A stretch of DNA of 20,476 bases, taken from the NCBI GenBank assembly GCA_003427395.1, contig BFEA01000665.1:587171-607646 (forward strand), written 5' to 3'. The notes beneath the pieces are model-generated. The model did not search any database. It was not told the origin of the DNA and saw only the letters and a program-made list of their open reading frames with translations. Made by a program: the position numbers and the translations under genes. The stretch comes from Chara braunii. Its lineage: Eukaryota; Streptophyta; Charophyceae; Charales; Characeae. Position 1 is the stretch's first letter. Every line of letters starts with the position of its first letter. Shown in pieces: positions 8,701 to 17,830 of the stretch.

Positions 8701-9176
8701 GAGTAGCATCTGCTCCTACTGAGTCGAAGGGTTAAACGAAGATAAAGGTAAGACGCCTATAACCCCTTCTACCTCTTCGACTCTTAAGGCAAAGGATGAT
8801 TTTTTTCCGCCGAACGATTCTTTTGACGAGCTCACTAATGAACACATAGCGCTACAGAGTTTGTGGGCGAAGAAAGCTAAGTCTAAGGGTGAGCTAATGA
8901 TCGCAGATATTGAGATTGCACACACACGAGTAGGGCCCTGTTAGACCCAGGATCGACGCAATCTTCTCAGAGAAGGCAATTTGTAAATTGTATTTGGGAA
9001 TGAAGGTAAAAGACTTACCTCGACCTTCACGTGCATACTGGCTGACAATAGTACGATCACTATCTCTCAATAAGTCCATCGTGTTAAATGTTATTTCAGG
9101 ACTAAGGAAGGTAAGAATGTCTTACACGACATATCCTTCCTAATAGAAGAAACCTACCATTTGATATAATACTGGA
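8701..9176 (+). pseudogene. Aspartic protease remnant of pol
   Basis: L-L-D-P-G-S-T-Q is read at 8938-8961, matching the D-[ST]-G-type active-site region of retroelement aspartic proteases in the D-P-G-S-T variant. The continuation, SEKAICKLYLGMKVKDLPRP (about 8967-9030), is in another frame. Upstream (8714-8930) is a linker with several stops. The stretch is too broken to give a full domain. Confidence 0.5.
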
Positions 9177-10853
9177 ATGGATTGGCACGAGGAGGCCGAC
9201 CCAGTGGTTAGGTTTAAAGATAAAATTGTCAAACTTAAGGACGAAAAGTTTGAATTACGTGCTATAAAGTTATATCATAGGTCTGGCTCTAGCTCTACTC
9301 TATCGTTCTGTTGTATGCATTACCCAACTTTTCGCTCAATGGTAGTAAAAAAGAAGTTGGATCACGGGGTGATGATGATACTTGTCAAACGAATAGGTGA
9401 ATGTTCCTCACCCTATCCACCTTTTATCGAAAAACTTCTTGACGAGTACAAGGACTTGCGGTCTGAGCCGACCGGAATAACTGAGCGTGCTATCAAGCAC
9501 ACCATCGAGATCATTCTCGGAAGCAAGATTCCCAAGAGTCTCACTTACTGAAGGTCTCATAGGAAAATTGAGGAAGTGTGAAAGCAGTTCAAAAAACTTA
9601 CTGACAAATGATGGATTCACCCTAGCTCATCTCCTTATGGTGCGCCTGTTTTATTCGTACCCAAAAAGGAAGGTGAAGTTCGTCTATGTATAGACTATCG
9701 TGGGTTGAACTCCGTCACTGTCAAAAACACGGAGCCTCTTCCGCGTATTGGATCAGTTACAGGGATGCAGGTACTTTAGCAAGATTGATCTCAAGTCAGG
9801 GTACCACCAACTCGAGGTGACTCCTGAGGATCAACACAAGACGATATTATGAACCAGGTGTGGTCACTACGAGTTCGTGATTATGTCTTTCGGTTTGACC
9901 AATGCACGTGCGACCTTCCACAGGTCAATGAATGAGTTGTTTCGACAATGGCTCGATCAATTCGTAGTATTTTATCTCGACAATATTCTAGTGTACAACA
10001 AGACACTAGAAGATCACGAGAAATACCTACGAATGGTCTTACAGAAGTTGCGCGAGGGCAACTTCAAACTGAATCCGAAAAAGTTGAGTGTGTTAAGCCT
10101 GAAGTCTTGTACTTAGGGCATATAGTGAACGAGGAAGGACGAAGGCTTGAAGAAAAGAAAATCACAACAACCAGAGATTGACCACAACCTAAGAGTATAA
10201 CTGAACTAAGATCTTTCCTATGACTAGTTAGTTACTACAGGAAGTTTGTCATAAACTTCTCCTTGATAGCTGCTCCTATGAGAAGATTACTTAAAAAGAA
10301 AAATCCTTGGTTGTAGGATAAAGATTATGAGTCATCATTTAGAAAGTTAAAACATGCTATGACTCACTACCCTATCCTAAAGATTGATGACCCTTCTCTT
10401 CCTTTCATCATTACGACTGACGCGAGTCAGTATGGGATTGGGGCTGTGTTACAGCAGAACGACGGTAAGGGATATAGACCTATTGAGTTTATATCTAAAA
10501 AACTTCCATAAGAGAAAGTGGTCAAATTGTATGCCTTAGTTGTTGCACTAGATGCCTGGAAACACTACTTGTTAGAGAGATATTTCACTATGTACTTTGA
10601 TCATTCTACTTTGAAGTGGATCAAGACTCAGCCTAAGCTCACTGACAAGTTGGTAAGTTGGTCCACTTTCCTTGACACATTTGACTTCGAGGTAAAAACC
10701 ATCGAAGGTAAGTCTGAAGTGGTTGTAGATGCTTTGTCCAGGCGTGCAGATTTCTTTGGAACCACTGTCTCTTATCTCGATATCGAAAATGAACTGAAAG
10801 AACAGATTCGCCAGGGTTATGAGAGTGATCCTATTTGCAGTCCTATCATTTAA
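9177..10853 (+). pseudogene. Reverse transcriptase-RNase H pseudogene
   Basis: It starts with MDWHEEADPVVRFKDK, the usual MDWL-type linker after protease. RT motifs follow: [19 protein letters not shown] and LCIDYRGLN (9612-9700); then, after a frame change, [13 protein letters not shown] (Asp at 9787-9789), FGLTNARATF, and the catalytic box Y-L-D-N (9973-9984), where YXDD is expected. A second frame change near 10090 leads to LYLGHIVNEEG and YYRKFV. RNase H shows TTDASQYGIGAVLQQ, FDHSTLKW and VVDALSRRADFF; the region that normally carries the catalytic Glu is shortened before LYALVVAL. Stops include 9549, 9609, 9850, 10179, 10221, 10314, 10509 and 10851. Inactive. Confidence 0.85.
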
Positions 10854-12140
10854 ACTCTACGAAAAAACCGTGAGTTGTTTTCATAATATCGAATGCCTGA
10901 TGACTTACTCTTCTTGATGGATAAAACCGAAGAACGATTGTGTGTTTCTCACTTAGAACCAATCAAAAGTTTAATCATCGCGGAATGTCATGATGTGGAA
11001 GGTCACTTTGGTTTTAAGAAGACATATGCCCATGTGCGTGAACGTTTTGAGTGGAAAGGAATGAAGGAAGATGTACTAACGTATGTGTGGACTTGTCTTG
11101 TCTGTCAAAGGAACAAACCCTCACATGAGAATCCGATGGGACTATTGCGACCGTTACCTATTCCAAGTGAGTCAAATGAGTCTCTCTATATTAACTTTAT
11201 GAGTCTCACTAAGAGTCGAAACAACAAAAGTCAGGTAATGATTATTGTTTATAGATTCTCTAAGTATGCTATGTTCAATCCTTTGCCTGCTGAAGCTAGA
11301 ACCGAACTTGTCATTCAAAAGTTTCAAATGCGATGAGTCTCTAAGTATGAATTTTTTAAAACCGTCGTATCGGATAGGGATGTTCTGTTCACCAGTCTAC
11401 AATGACAAAAGTTGATAGAAGTCTATGGAACCAGGTTGACCTTGTCGTCAGGCAGACATCTTGAAACGAATGGCCAAACTGAGCAAATGAATCGTCTTTG
11501 CCAATAACTTTTGCGAATGTATGTCCGACCTGATCAAATCGATTGGAATGAAAGCTTACCTAAAATTGTTAATGCCTACAATAACAACATACACACTATT
11601 AAAGGAAGAACGCCTAACGCACCGAATAAAGGATGGAAGCCTGGGTGTCTCATTGATGCATTAACACGGGACCAGGTTCAAAGGCTACTCCCAGATACGC
11701 GTGAATTCGCAGTTCTGTATGAAGAAGACATTAAACCACTAGTACCTTTCCCGCGTGGGGAAATAGAGAAAACTGGCTGTTTTCCCAATCGCCTGAATTT
11801 TGGGAGGTCGGGCCCGACCACGACTGTCATTGATAAACCTGATCGGCGGACGTCATTTCGTTTCGGCCTCCTATAAGGTCGGATGCCTACCCGAGGCCCA
11901 CTATTTTCCAAGAGGCAAAGGTACTAGTGGTTTAAAAAGGTGAACGAAAACATACAGAAAGCCCAATTGCAAATGATCGAACTAAACATCGTCATCCTCC
12001 AAGAAGGAGACTTTGTCTTGGTTAAGTCTAAAAAATTTTCCTTATAAGAAAATGTGTCTTAGAAACTGCTACCTGTCTACTATAGGCCCTGAGAAGTTCT
12101 CAAAGTAATTGGAGGTGAAGATGAATCTTCCTATCGTATA
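10854..12140 (+). pseudogene. Integrase pseudogene, interrupted by nested element
   Basis: The N-terminal zinc-binding motif is intact: His at 10989 and 11004, Cys at 11094 and 11103 (HX4HX29CX2C). In the core, the first catalytic Asp position reads Asn (11193-11195, in Y-I-N-F-M), the second Asp is present (11373, S-D-R-D) and the Glu is present (11481, G-Q-T-E), giving DX35E spacing. Stops are at 10884, 11334, 11403, 11505, 12045, 12060 and 12090. The 197-bp inverted-repeat element at 11735-11931 lies in the C-terminal region, between REFAVLYEEDI and KVNENIQKAQ, after which GDFVLVK follows. A short TA expansion (12137-12148) shifts the frame before the chromodomain. Integrase would insert the cDNA; this copy cannot. 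Confidence 0.8.
11735..11931. mobile_element. 197-bp MITE-like element, copy 1, nested in integrase
   Basis: Perfect 15-bp terminal inverted repeats ACCACTAGTACCTTT (11735-11749) and AAAGGTACTAGTGGT (11917-11931) are flanked by TTAA on both sides (11731-11734 and 11932-11935). TTAA duplication is typical of piggyBac-type elements; a TA duplication with slightly longer repeats fits equally well. Deleting the element with one TTAA puts the integrase frame back in register. It has no coding capacity. A diverged sister copy is at 14871-15071. Confidence 0.8.
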
Positions 12141-12149
12141 TATATATAC

Positions 12150-12451
12150 CTCCACACCTCAGGACATACCCTTTCTTCCATGCGTCTAAGTTGCTACCTT
12201 ATGCTGAAAGTGATAATTTTCAGAATAGGTCATCTATGATTCCACCCTTTATGAATGAAGGCTATGAAGTTGAGAAAATATTGGAACATTGCTATTTCTC
12301 TACAGGCGATAGAGGACGACCTCAGAAACAATACAAGGTAACGTTCAAGTCTCGACCTCCATTTAAAGCCAGATGGTTTAGTAGGAAAAAACTTCGACCT
12401 ACTGCTTCTGATATTGTTGCTGCATATGAATGTGGGTTAAGTAAGAACTAA
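12150..12451 (+). pseudogene. Chromodomain at the end of pol
   Basis: The C-terminal piece contains YEVEKILEH, a linker with RGRPQKQYKVTFK, then ARWFSRKKL and a closing helix with SDIVAAYE, ending in TAA at 12449-12451. This order matches the chromodomain that chromovirus integrases use to target chromatin, although the usual WKGY strand reads FKSR here. It is in a different frame from the integrase core, displaced by the TA expansion just upstream. The right LTR starts 42 bp after the stop. Assignment rests on motif pattern and position. Confidence 0.65.
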
Positions 12452-12493
12452 TGCATTTTTTGCAATGAAACTCGAAAATTGGGCCGACAGGAA
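12452..12493 (+). other. Spacer with weak polypurine tract before right LTR
   Basis: The sequence ends GGGCCGACAGGAA immediately before the LTR's TG. A purine-rich primer for plus-strand synthesis is expected here; this one is only partly purine, perhaps decayed. Confidence 0.35.
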
Positions 12494-13677
12494 TGCAATA
12501 ACCCATGCCATATGTCTCGTGGAAAAACCGAGGGTCAACTCGGTCGCCCTCAGCCCAGGCCGAAACAGGGGCAAAAAGACCCTACACGAGGATTTAGGGT
12601 CTTGACGTATGGCAATTGACTTTGGTCAACTGTCGAGATTCCAACAGTCAAAGTCCAAAGGTACCTAGCCCAAACCACTGGTCAAGCACACACATTTGTT
12701 TGTATGTAGGTACCCAGATGGCATCAAGTTCAAAGGAAAAGTCTGCAACTGCACAATCCGGACCCTCAGCTGTGAGTCAATGTGGATGACTGTGGGGAAA
12801 GCACCCGAGGCCAGACAACCTCGACAATTACTACTTAAGGCTGGCGTCGAGTGAGTCAAGCATTCAGTCTTGCTATGCTGCTTTTACGTTGGCTCGACTT
12901 TGACTAGATATTGGCATTATGTTGGTTCGATGCTGGCAAGACGCTGGCTGTGCACTAGCGATGCGGGCGACAGCACGAGGTGGAGGCAGCATGCTGGCGC
13001 TTCCTGCATTGTGCGCCACACTTGCTGAGGTGGCATGTTGATCTGGCGCTACCTTTGGTTTATATTGCATACTGATGTGACGTTACCTCTGGTCTACATT
13101 ACATGCTGATGTGGCACTACCTCTGGTCTACATTGCATGCTGATGTGACGCTATCTCTGGTCTACATTGCATGTTGATGTGACCCTACCTTTGGTTTACA
13201 GTGCATGCTGATGTGGCGCTGGCACTGGTCTTCATTGATGATGTGGCATATGCCACCTATCACGACTGCTGACGTGGCACTGTCCATGCTGTCTTCATGA
13301 GGTGACTGGTTGAGAGGAGGAGGAAGATCGAAATCTGTGGATGGAGGGGATCGGGTACCACCTGAGGTTGACGTCGTCACTAGAATCTGCTATGTCTTCA
13401 TGGTCTTCACAAGATAAAGTGCCATGTGGCACTATTGTGTGTGATCAAGAATATACTTATTATCACTGTTAACGTGGAGAGGGAAAAAAAACGGAGAAGG
13501 AGAGGGATCTGAAGGGATTATTATTGTGTGAACTTTCATCTTCTCCTTCGTCTGTTCCCCCTCCGCTCTCTTCTTTTGATGGTAATGAGATACTGTTTGA
13601 GATATAACTTCACGATTTGGAGACTTGATGCAGATAATGAGACTACTGATGTTTGACGATCTACCAGACTGGGTTCA
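12494..13677 (+). repeat. Right (3') LTR
   Basis: It starts TGCAATAACCC and ends ACCAGACTGGGTTCA, so TG..CA ends are kept. It is homologous to 2474-4157 but about 500 bp shorter: six rather than eleven minisatellite units, and 77 bp in place of the A-rich 400 bp. It carries the W-box-like palindrome (12613-12632) and TGACGTGGCAC (13270-13280). Confidence 0.8.
13040..13239 (+). repeat. 34-bp minisatellite in right LTR, 6 units
   Basis: Five 34-bp units (13040-13209) and a 30-bp final unit (13210-13239) match the left-LTR array, including the same shortened last unit. Confidence 0.9.
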
Positions 13678-13761
13678 TTATATATATATATACATCTATA
13701 TATACATATATATACATATATACATACATATATATATATGTACACATATATATATATATAT
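13678..13761. repeat. TA/TACA microsatellite
   Basis: Imperfect (TA)n with TACATA interruptions directly follows the right LTR. The left LTR is preceded by a similar tract, so the retrotransposon probably inserted into TA-rich DNA. Confidence 0.8.
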
Positions 13762-14147
13762 GAGCTTCCTAACAAGTCGATGAAACTCCGACAAAATAGT
13801 TTATCACAGCCCCTCGTTTGTTGTCCTCTTCTCCCTCTTTGCCCACTGTTTACCGGACAACTCTGTTTGACTATGTATACCACGACCTCGCTAGCACCCT
13901 GCTACGGTTTTCTCCGGTCAGGTCAAACAACAAGCAGTCGTTGATGCTTAACCACAACCAGGGTTAAGGTGGAGTGTCACTTCCAGTGTAATCAATTAGG
14001 GGATTTTGCAGGCTGTTGAGGGTTCAGCCTCCTAATGAGTCAGTGAAACTCCGACGAAACAGTTTGCCACAACCCCTCGTTTGTCGTCCTCTTCTCCCTC
14101 TCTGCCGACAGGGCAGGTTTATCGGGCAACTCTGTTTGACTATATAT
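13762..14147 (+). repeat. Two F2 copies (13762-13880, 14026-14147) with spacer
   Basis: Both start with AGCYTCCTAAYRAGTC and continue GAAACTCCGAC, CACARCCCCTCGTTTGT, GTCCTCTTCTCCCTC and end CTCTGTTTGACTAT. Copy 2 has a 10-bp insertion in its middle (GACAGGGCAG). The spacer 13881-14025 is unique and non-coding, with an opposed TTAACC/GGTTAA pair (13950-13967). Confidence 0.65.
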
Positions 14148-14870
14148 TCTATTTGACGATATAATATTATTTATGTCTATATAATATTATATATATCGTC
14201 AAACAATATTTAATATCATATTATCAATTGATCATCCATTCCGACAGGGCAGGTTTACAAAAGTAGCGCAAGTCGCATTGCAATTTGAAGTTTCATCTGA
14301 CTTGTTCTACACACGACTCTCCTTGTTCTCCTGGTCTGTCTGTCAGACGGAGATGAAACCTCACTAAGACTGCTAACGCAGCTCGGAAGGCTTTCATGAC
14401 CGCTGTTCAATTATAGATGGTCAGAAAAATGGAACCAGTTCTTCTATTGGCAAAAATAAGGAGTAGGGTGGAGACTCGAGAGAGTATGTTTCAATGGTTA
14501 TGAAATGTGATGACGCGTATCTGGAGCAACAATCTTCACAAAATAAAAGGTGGGATGATGAGACTGTGCTACTAACTTTTTGGTCAACCATTTTTCAAAT
14601 TTCCGGAGTTGTTTGCACCGTCATCGATGGGTATTGCTCCTTTGAGTTGGTATGCTTTGGACTAGAAGTTTTCAATTGTTGTCCTTAATTTTTTTTGGCT
14701 AAATGTTATCGATTGCAGGATAGGATATACAAGTGATTCAGTTTTTTGATTTGGTGGCAAGGGTATGGTCGACCCTCTTTTCTACATTTGTTTTTCTGTC
14801 TCGAACTCGTGCTTGCCAGTCATAAGCAACCGGACTGATCCCCCCTTAGAATAGAAAGGGCTTTGTTTAA
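14148..14870. other. Gene-free stretch with AT foldback
   Basis: It begins with an AT-rich foldback (14151-14207) made from a TTTGACGATATA end and its inverse. The 17-bp word CCGACAGGGCAGGTTTA at 14241-14257 exactly repeats 14105-14121. The remainder has short open frames without recognisable domains. Confidence 0.4.
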
Positions 14871-15071
14871 AGCAGTAGTACCTTCGCCAGTGTTGGGATA
14901 TTTGAGAAAAATGACATTTTTCCCACACTCCAAAAAAATCGAAGGCCGGGCCTGACGACGGCTGCCGTTGATAAATCTCATCGGTGGCCGTCGTTTTGTC
15001 TCAGCCTCCTGAAAAGAACTGAGGCTCACCAGAGGCCTGTTATTTTCCAGCTCGGCAAAGGTGCTAGTGGT
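14871..15071. mobile_element. 201-bp MITE-like element, copy 2
   Basis: It has decayed inverted repeats AGCAGTAGTACCTT (14871-14884) and AAAGGTGCTAGTGGT (15057-15071), flanked by TTAA (14867-14870 and 15072-15075). The interior matches copy 1 at the words CGTTGATAAA(T/C)C, TCAGCCTCCT and GCCTGTTATTTTCCA. The left repeat has three changes relative to copy 1. Confidence 0.7.
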
Positions 15072-15172
15072 TTAAAAAAAACAAAAAAAAAGAGGGTGAA
15101 GAGGTAGGTTCTGCAATCGCCTATATTTAAGGACAGGTTAAATCTGTTCTCTGTTCCCAATTTTCAAGGGAG

Positions 15173-15248
15173 GTTGGACCCGGTACTAGAGGTGATGCTC
15201 CCCACCAATAGATGGAGAGTGTTTCTTAAAATAAAAAATAAAAATAAA
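15173..15248 (+). mobile_element. Decayed R1 tail (tail 4) with A-rich end
   Basis: GTTGGACCCGGTACTAG keeps the loop word CCCGGT but the first stem no longer pairs. GCTCC (15197-15201)/GGAG (15214-15217) with CACCAATAGAT is kept. An AAATAAAAAATAAAAATAAA end replaces the pure poly(A). Confidence 0.5.
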
Positions 15249-15671
15249 TGCTACCACCTTTTTGACATCTTATTCACACATGCATACAACCAACCACATG
15301 ACCGAGTACTAGAGGCGGCTGTCATAGATACATTATTAAAGAAAAAAAACAAAAAGCGGGGAGAGGAAATCACACAAGGACGACCGGAAACTTCCAGAGG
15401 AGAGGAAGGGTTAGTTTTGCGATGACTAAGGGCCTCGGTCCACTACTCCCCACATGCAATAGAGATGAATGGGTAGCTAGGGCGCAGTCACAATTTCACT
15501 TTTAAAATACACTTTAGGAATCGCTCGAGTACAACACGTCCCCACCCGACCCTAAAGCTGGGTTGTATACATTGACGTTTTTCCTCCGTTTGGCACAACA
15601 CTCGCAAAATCGTGTGACTAAAATGCATTTTCAAACTGAAACCGCGACAGCGCACTAGTTTTACCAAGATG
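15249..15671. other. Gene-free stretch
   Basis: No convincing gene. Short open frames are A- or K/R-rich or without domains. Confidence 0.4.
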
Positions 15672-15742
15672 AAAAATATGGTGGTGTAGCTGGTATAGCT
15701 TTCCATGTTCTAGCGGACGATTCGTTGTCATTTTGCACATCT
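15672..15742 (+). repeat. Repeat F3, copy 1
   Basis: AAAAATATGGTGGTGTAGCT..TTCCATGTTCTAGCGGACGATTC..CATTTTGCACATCT matches the arms and interior of the inverted-repeat element at 20046-20354. Confidence 0.5.
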
Positions 15743-16289
15743 GGTGAGTACTGGAGCTAGACACTAAACTTCTTAGACAAATTGTAGTACGTATTTGCAT
15801 GCGAAGAAACATTCATCTTTTCTTACTTCACCGGCCTTTTACTTACAAAAAAGGGGCAAAACAAAAGACAGCCATTTAATTGAAAGTGGAAACTCACAAT
15901 TTTTTTTGTTTCCACATATCGAAATGGGGATTCCAAAATAACCCAATATTTTACAACGTTTTGGCATTCGGACGAGGTGGGGTCATCGGATTGTGCAGCG
16001 CCCCTAAGATCTGTTTGCCCTGCGTACGACGAACATTCAATGGCATGCAACCAAGAGTTCCTCCCTTGAATGTCCCGTAGAATTTCATTAGACTCACAAG
16101 GCCGCTGAGGTGCCCGGGCAAGCTATATATGGAAAACTGGTGGGAGACCTGGAGGAACACACTCTGGGATGTATGAGACAGTGGGGGCTCCGCGCATGAG
16201 TAACTTCAGGCCCGGCATGGACATTGGAATCTTACGTTGACAGGGGGGGCTCTGCTCATGAAGCCCTGTTGAACGCGTACATTTCAGTC
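15743..16289. other. Gene-free stretch with short direct repeats
   Basis: It includes two similar words, AGTGGGGGCTCCGCGCATGAG (about 16180-16200) and AGGGGGGGCTCTGCTCATGAAG (about 16241-16262). Small open frames exist on both strands with no recognisable family. Confidence 0.4.
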
Positions 16290-16368
16290 GCACGCCCTTT
16301 CAAAGTGCTCATCGGGATGTACGAGATCCTTTACATCCCTTGAGCATTGCACTTTGAGTTGTGCGTGC
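16290..16368. other. 79-nt imperfect foldback
   Basis: GCACGC, TCAAAGTG and GGGATGTA pair in order with GCGTGC, CACTTTGA and TACATCCC, separated by small bulges and a terminal loop of about 9 nt. The size and shape are like a small-RNA precursor or a short inverted repeat; expression is unknown. Confidence 0.5.
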
Positions 16369-17058
16369 ACGAAAGCGGGACTGAAGGGATCTATGCAAGA
16401 AAGAGGGAGATGGGGGAGAAGAGGCGGAGAGAGGGGAAGGATGATCAAGCCGAACATGGAAAGTTGGCATTATGTTTTGCAAAGAAAAGAGAATCTAGTC
16501 AATTGACATGGAAAGGAGCGCCCCCCCCGCAACACCCGCCCCCCAGGGGGACCCTCGTGGAACCACCGGTTCTTCCAAGGCACTTTTCTCAGGGGGTGGA
16601 AACGGCCTGCCGTCTTCTGGCTGGTGCCACCAGCCAGTCATTTTGCTCCGTAGGCCGAACCCCAAAAGTTGCGGCTGCATGCACGCCCGCATATTTTATT
16701 CGTTGGTTGGGAAACCTATTGGGGGTTCAACCTGTACCCAGTCCCAACCACAAAGCAGGAGGGGTGACATGAAAATTGCATTGCAGTTATAGAAAACAAC
16801 GAAAAGCCCTGGAGTTGGATTTTCCTGCCAAGAGTACATTTTGCAATGAACCTCACAAACTTCAACTTAGAATACAACATGGAAATTGAGAGCACTCAAA
16901 TGAAGTTCATGCAAGCTTGAGCAATGTCCATGAGCAGTGAAAATTCGAAGTTCCACTCAAAGTACAATTATATATAATTGAAAAAGTTTGAGAATAAGTG
17001 GGCTCAACCGCTGCAACACGCTGCAGGTATGTACCTCACTTCCTCCTCCCTCAGCTGC

Positions 17059-17063
<5 letters not shown>
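16369..17063. other. Gene-free stretch with C-rich tract
   Basis: A C-rich segment (16521-16558: C8, CCC, C6, G5, CCC) interrupts otherwise ordinary sequence. A 16-bp AT palindrome, CAATTATATATAATTG, is at 16965-16980. No gene is seen. Confidence 0.4.

Positions 17064-17133
<70 letters not shown>
17064..17133. repeat. (CT)n microsatellite
   Basis: About 70 bp of uninterrupted CT. It creates long Ser/Leu or Arg/Glu open frames that are not genes. Confidence 0.95.
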
Positions 17134-17135
<2 letters not shown>

Positions 17136-17438
17136 CACTGTTCGTCACTCACTATTCCTCTCTCGACGTCCTAGTTCTACCCTGAATGCTACTACGGTGT
17201 GCCTTGCTGATCTTGGGCGGCTATGGCCGCCGGGGAACCTCTCCCCTCTCGCTTGGCTATGGCAGACTGTAGCAGCCGGCGCTGCACACTTCTCCCCCTT
17301 GCGCTCCTTCATCCAGGTTGCTTGATCGCACAAATATCCTTAGACGGCTCAAAATGTTTTTCATCCCCGTCTGATTTTGAGAGTTGGTGGAGTGAACTTA
17401 GTGAAGGCTAAATCTTCCTGAACGTTTTTCATAGTTTG
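17134..17438. other. Gene-free stretch
   Basis: GC-rich part at 17195-17290 with a GGCGGC/GCCGCC foldback near 17217-17231. No supported gene. Confidence 0.35.
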
Positions 17439-17830
17439 CAGATTGTTCTTAGTCGAAGCCAGGTAATGGTAGGGAGCGCGCGTTAGCGCTCACGTAATGG
17501 CGGAGCATGCTGACGTCAACGAGCGTGCTGGAGGTGTGGCGCTGGCAGTGTGCGCTTGGCAGGGCGCTGGTCAGCTATCGGTGGCGAGGCGCTGGTTGTG
17601 CGTTGGTAGCGGGGCTCCTTGAGAGGAGTGAGGCGCTGGCGACTGGCAGATGACGTGGTGCTGGCTTCGTACACGTGGCATGCTGCTGACAGCTAGTGCG
17701 TGGCGACGCGTTGGCATGAAGATGCTGTGAGGGGAAAGAAGGATCTGGCGATAATGGTTAACACACGCGTGGCATCCAAAGGTGCTTGGCCAATCCACGT
17801 CACAGGCTGACGTGGCGGCTGGCTTGAAGC
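17439..17830 (+). repeat. R1 fragment followed by GCTGGC/ACGTGG-rich sequence
   Basis: CAGATTGTTCTTAGTCGAAGCCAGGTAATGG (17439-17469) matches R1 copy 1 at 411-437. After it come repeated GCGCTGG, GACGTGGTGCTGGC, ACACGTGGCATGC and GACGTGGCGGCTGGC words, similar in style to the LTR around 3200-3300. This may be part of another LTR. Confidence 0.4.

Larger units (their letters stand above)
2474..13677 (+). mobile_element. Degenerate Ty3/gypsy chromovirus LTR retrotransposon
   Basis: Two direct repeats that share both ends (TGCAATAACCC start; ACCAGACTGGGTTC end) flank a gag-protease-RT-RNase H-integrase-chromodomain order typical of chromoviruses. The right LTR begins 42 bp after the chromodomain stop, as expected for an intact 3' junction. 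The element lies in TA-rich DNA on both sides; no exact target-site duplication is visible, perhaps because of that. By eye, the first 165 bp of the two LTRs differ at roughly one site in ten, mostly transitions, so the insertion is old. The leader is unusually long (about 2.9 kb) and contains other insertions. The coding part has more than a dozen stops and several frameshifts and cannot make functional protein. Confidence 0.85.

Noticed and set aside
14494-14688. 64-codon plus-strand open frame
   Set aside because: Short, no recognisable domain, no supporting context.
15823-16160. Overlapping minus-strand open frames
   Set aside because: Short, mutually overlapping in different frames, without any family pattern.
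16957-17325. Arg/Glu and Ser/Leu repeat proteins
   Set aside because: Created by the CT microsatellite in both directions.
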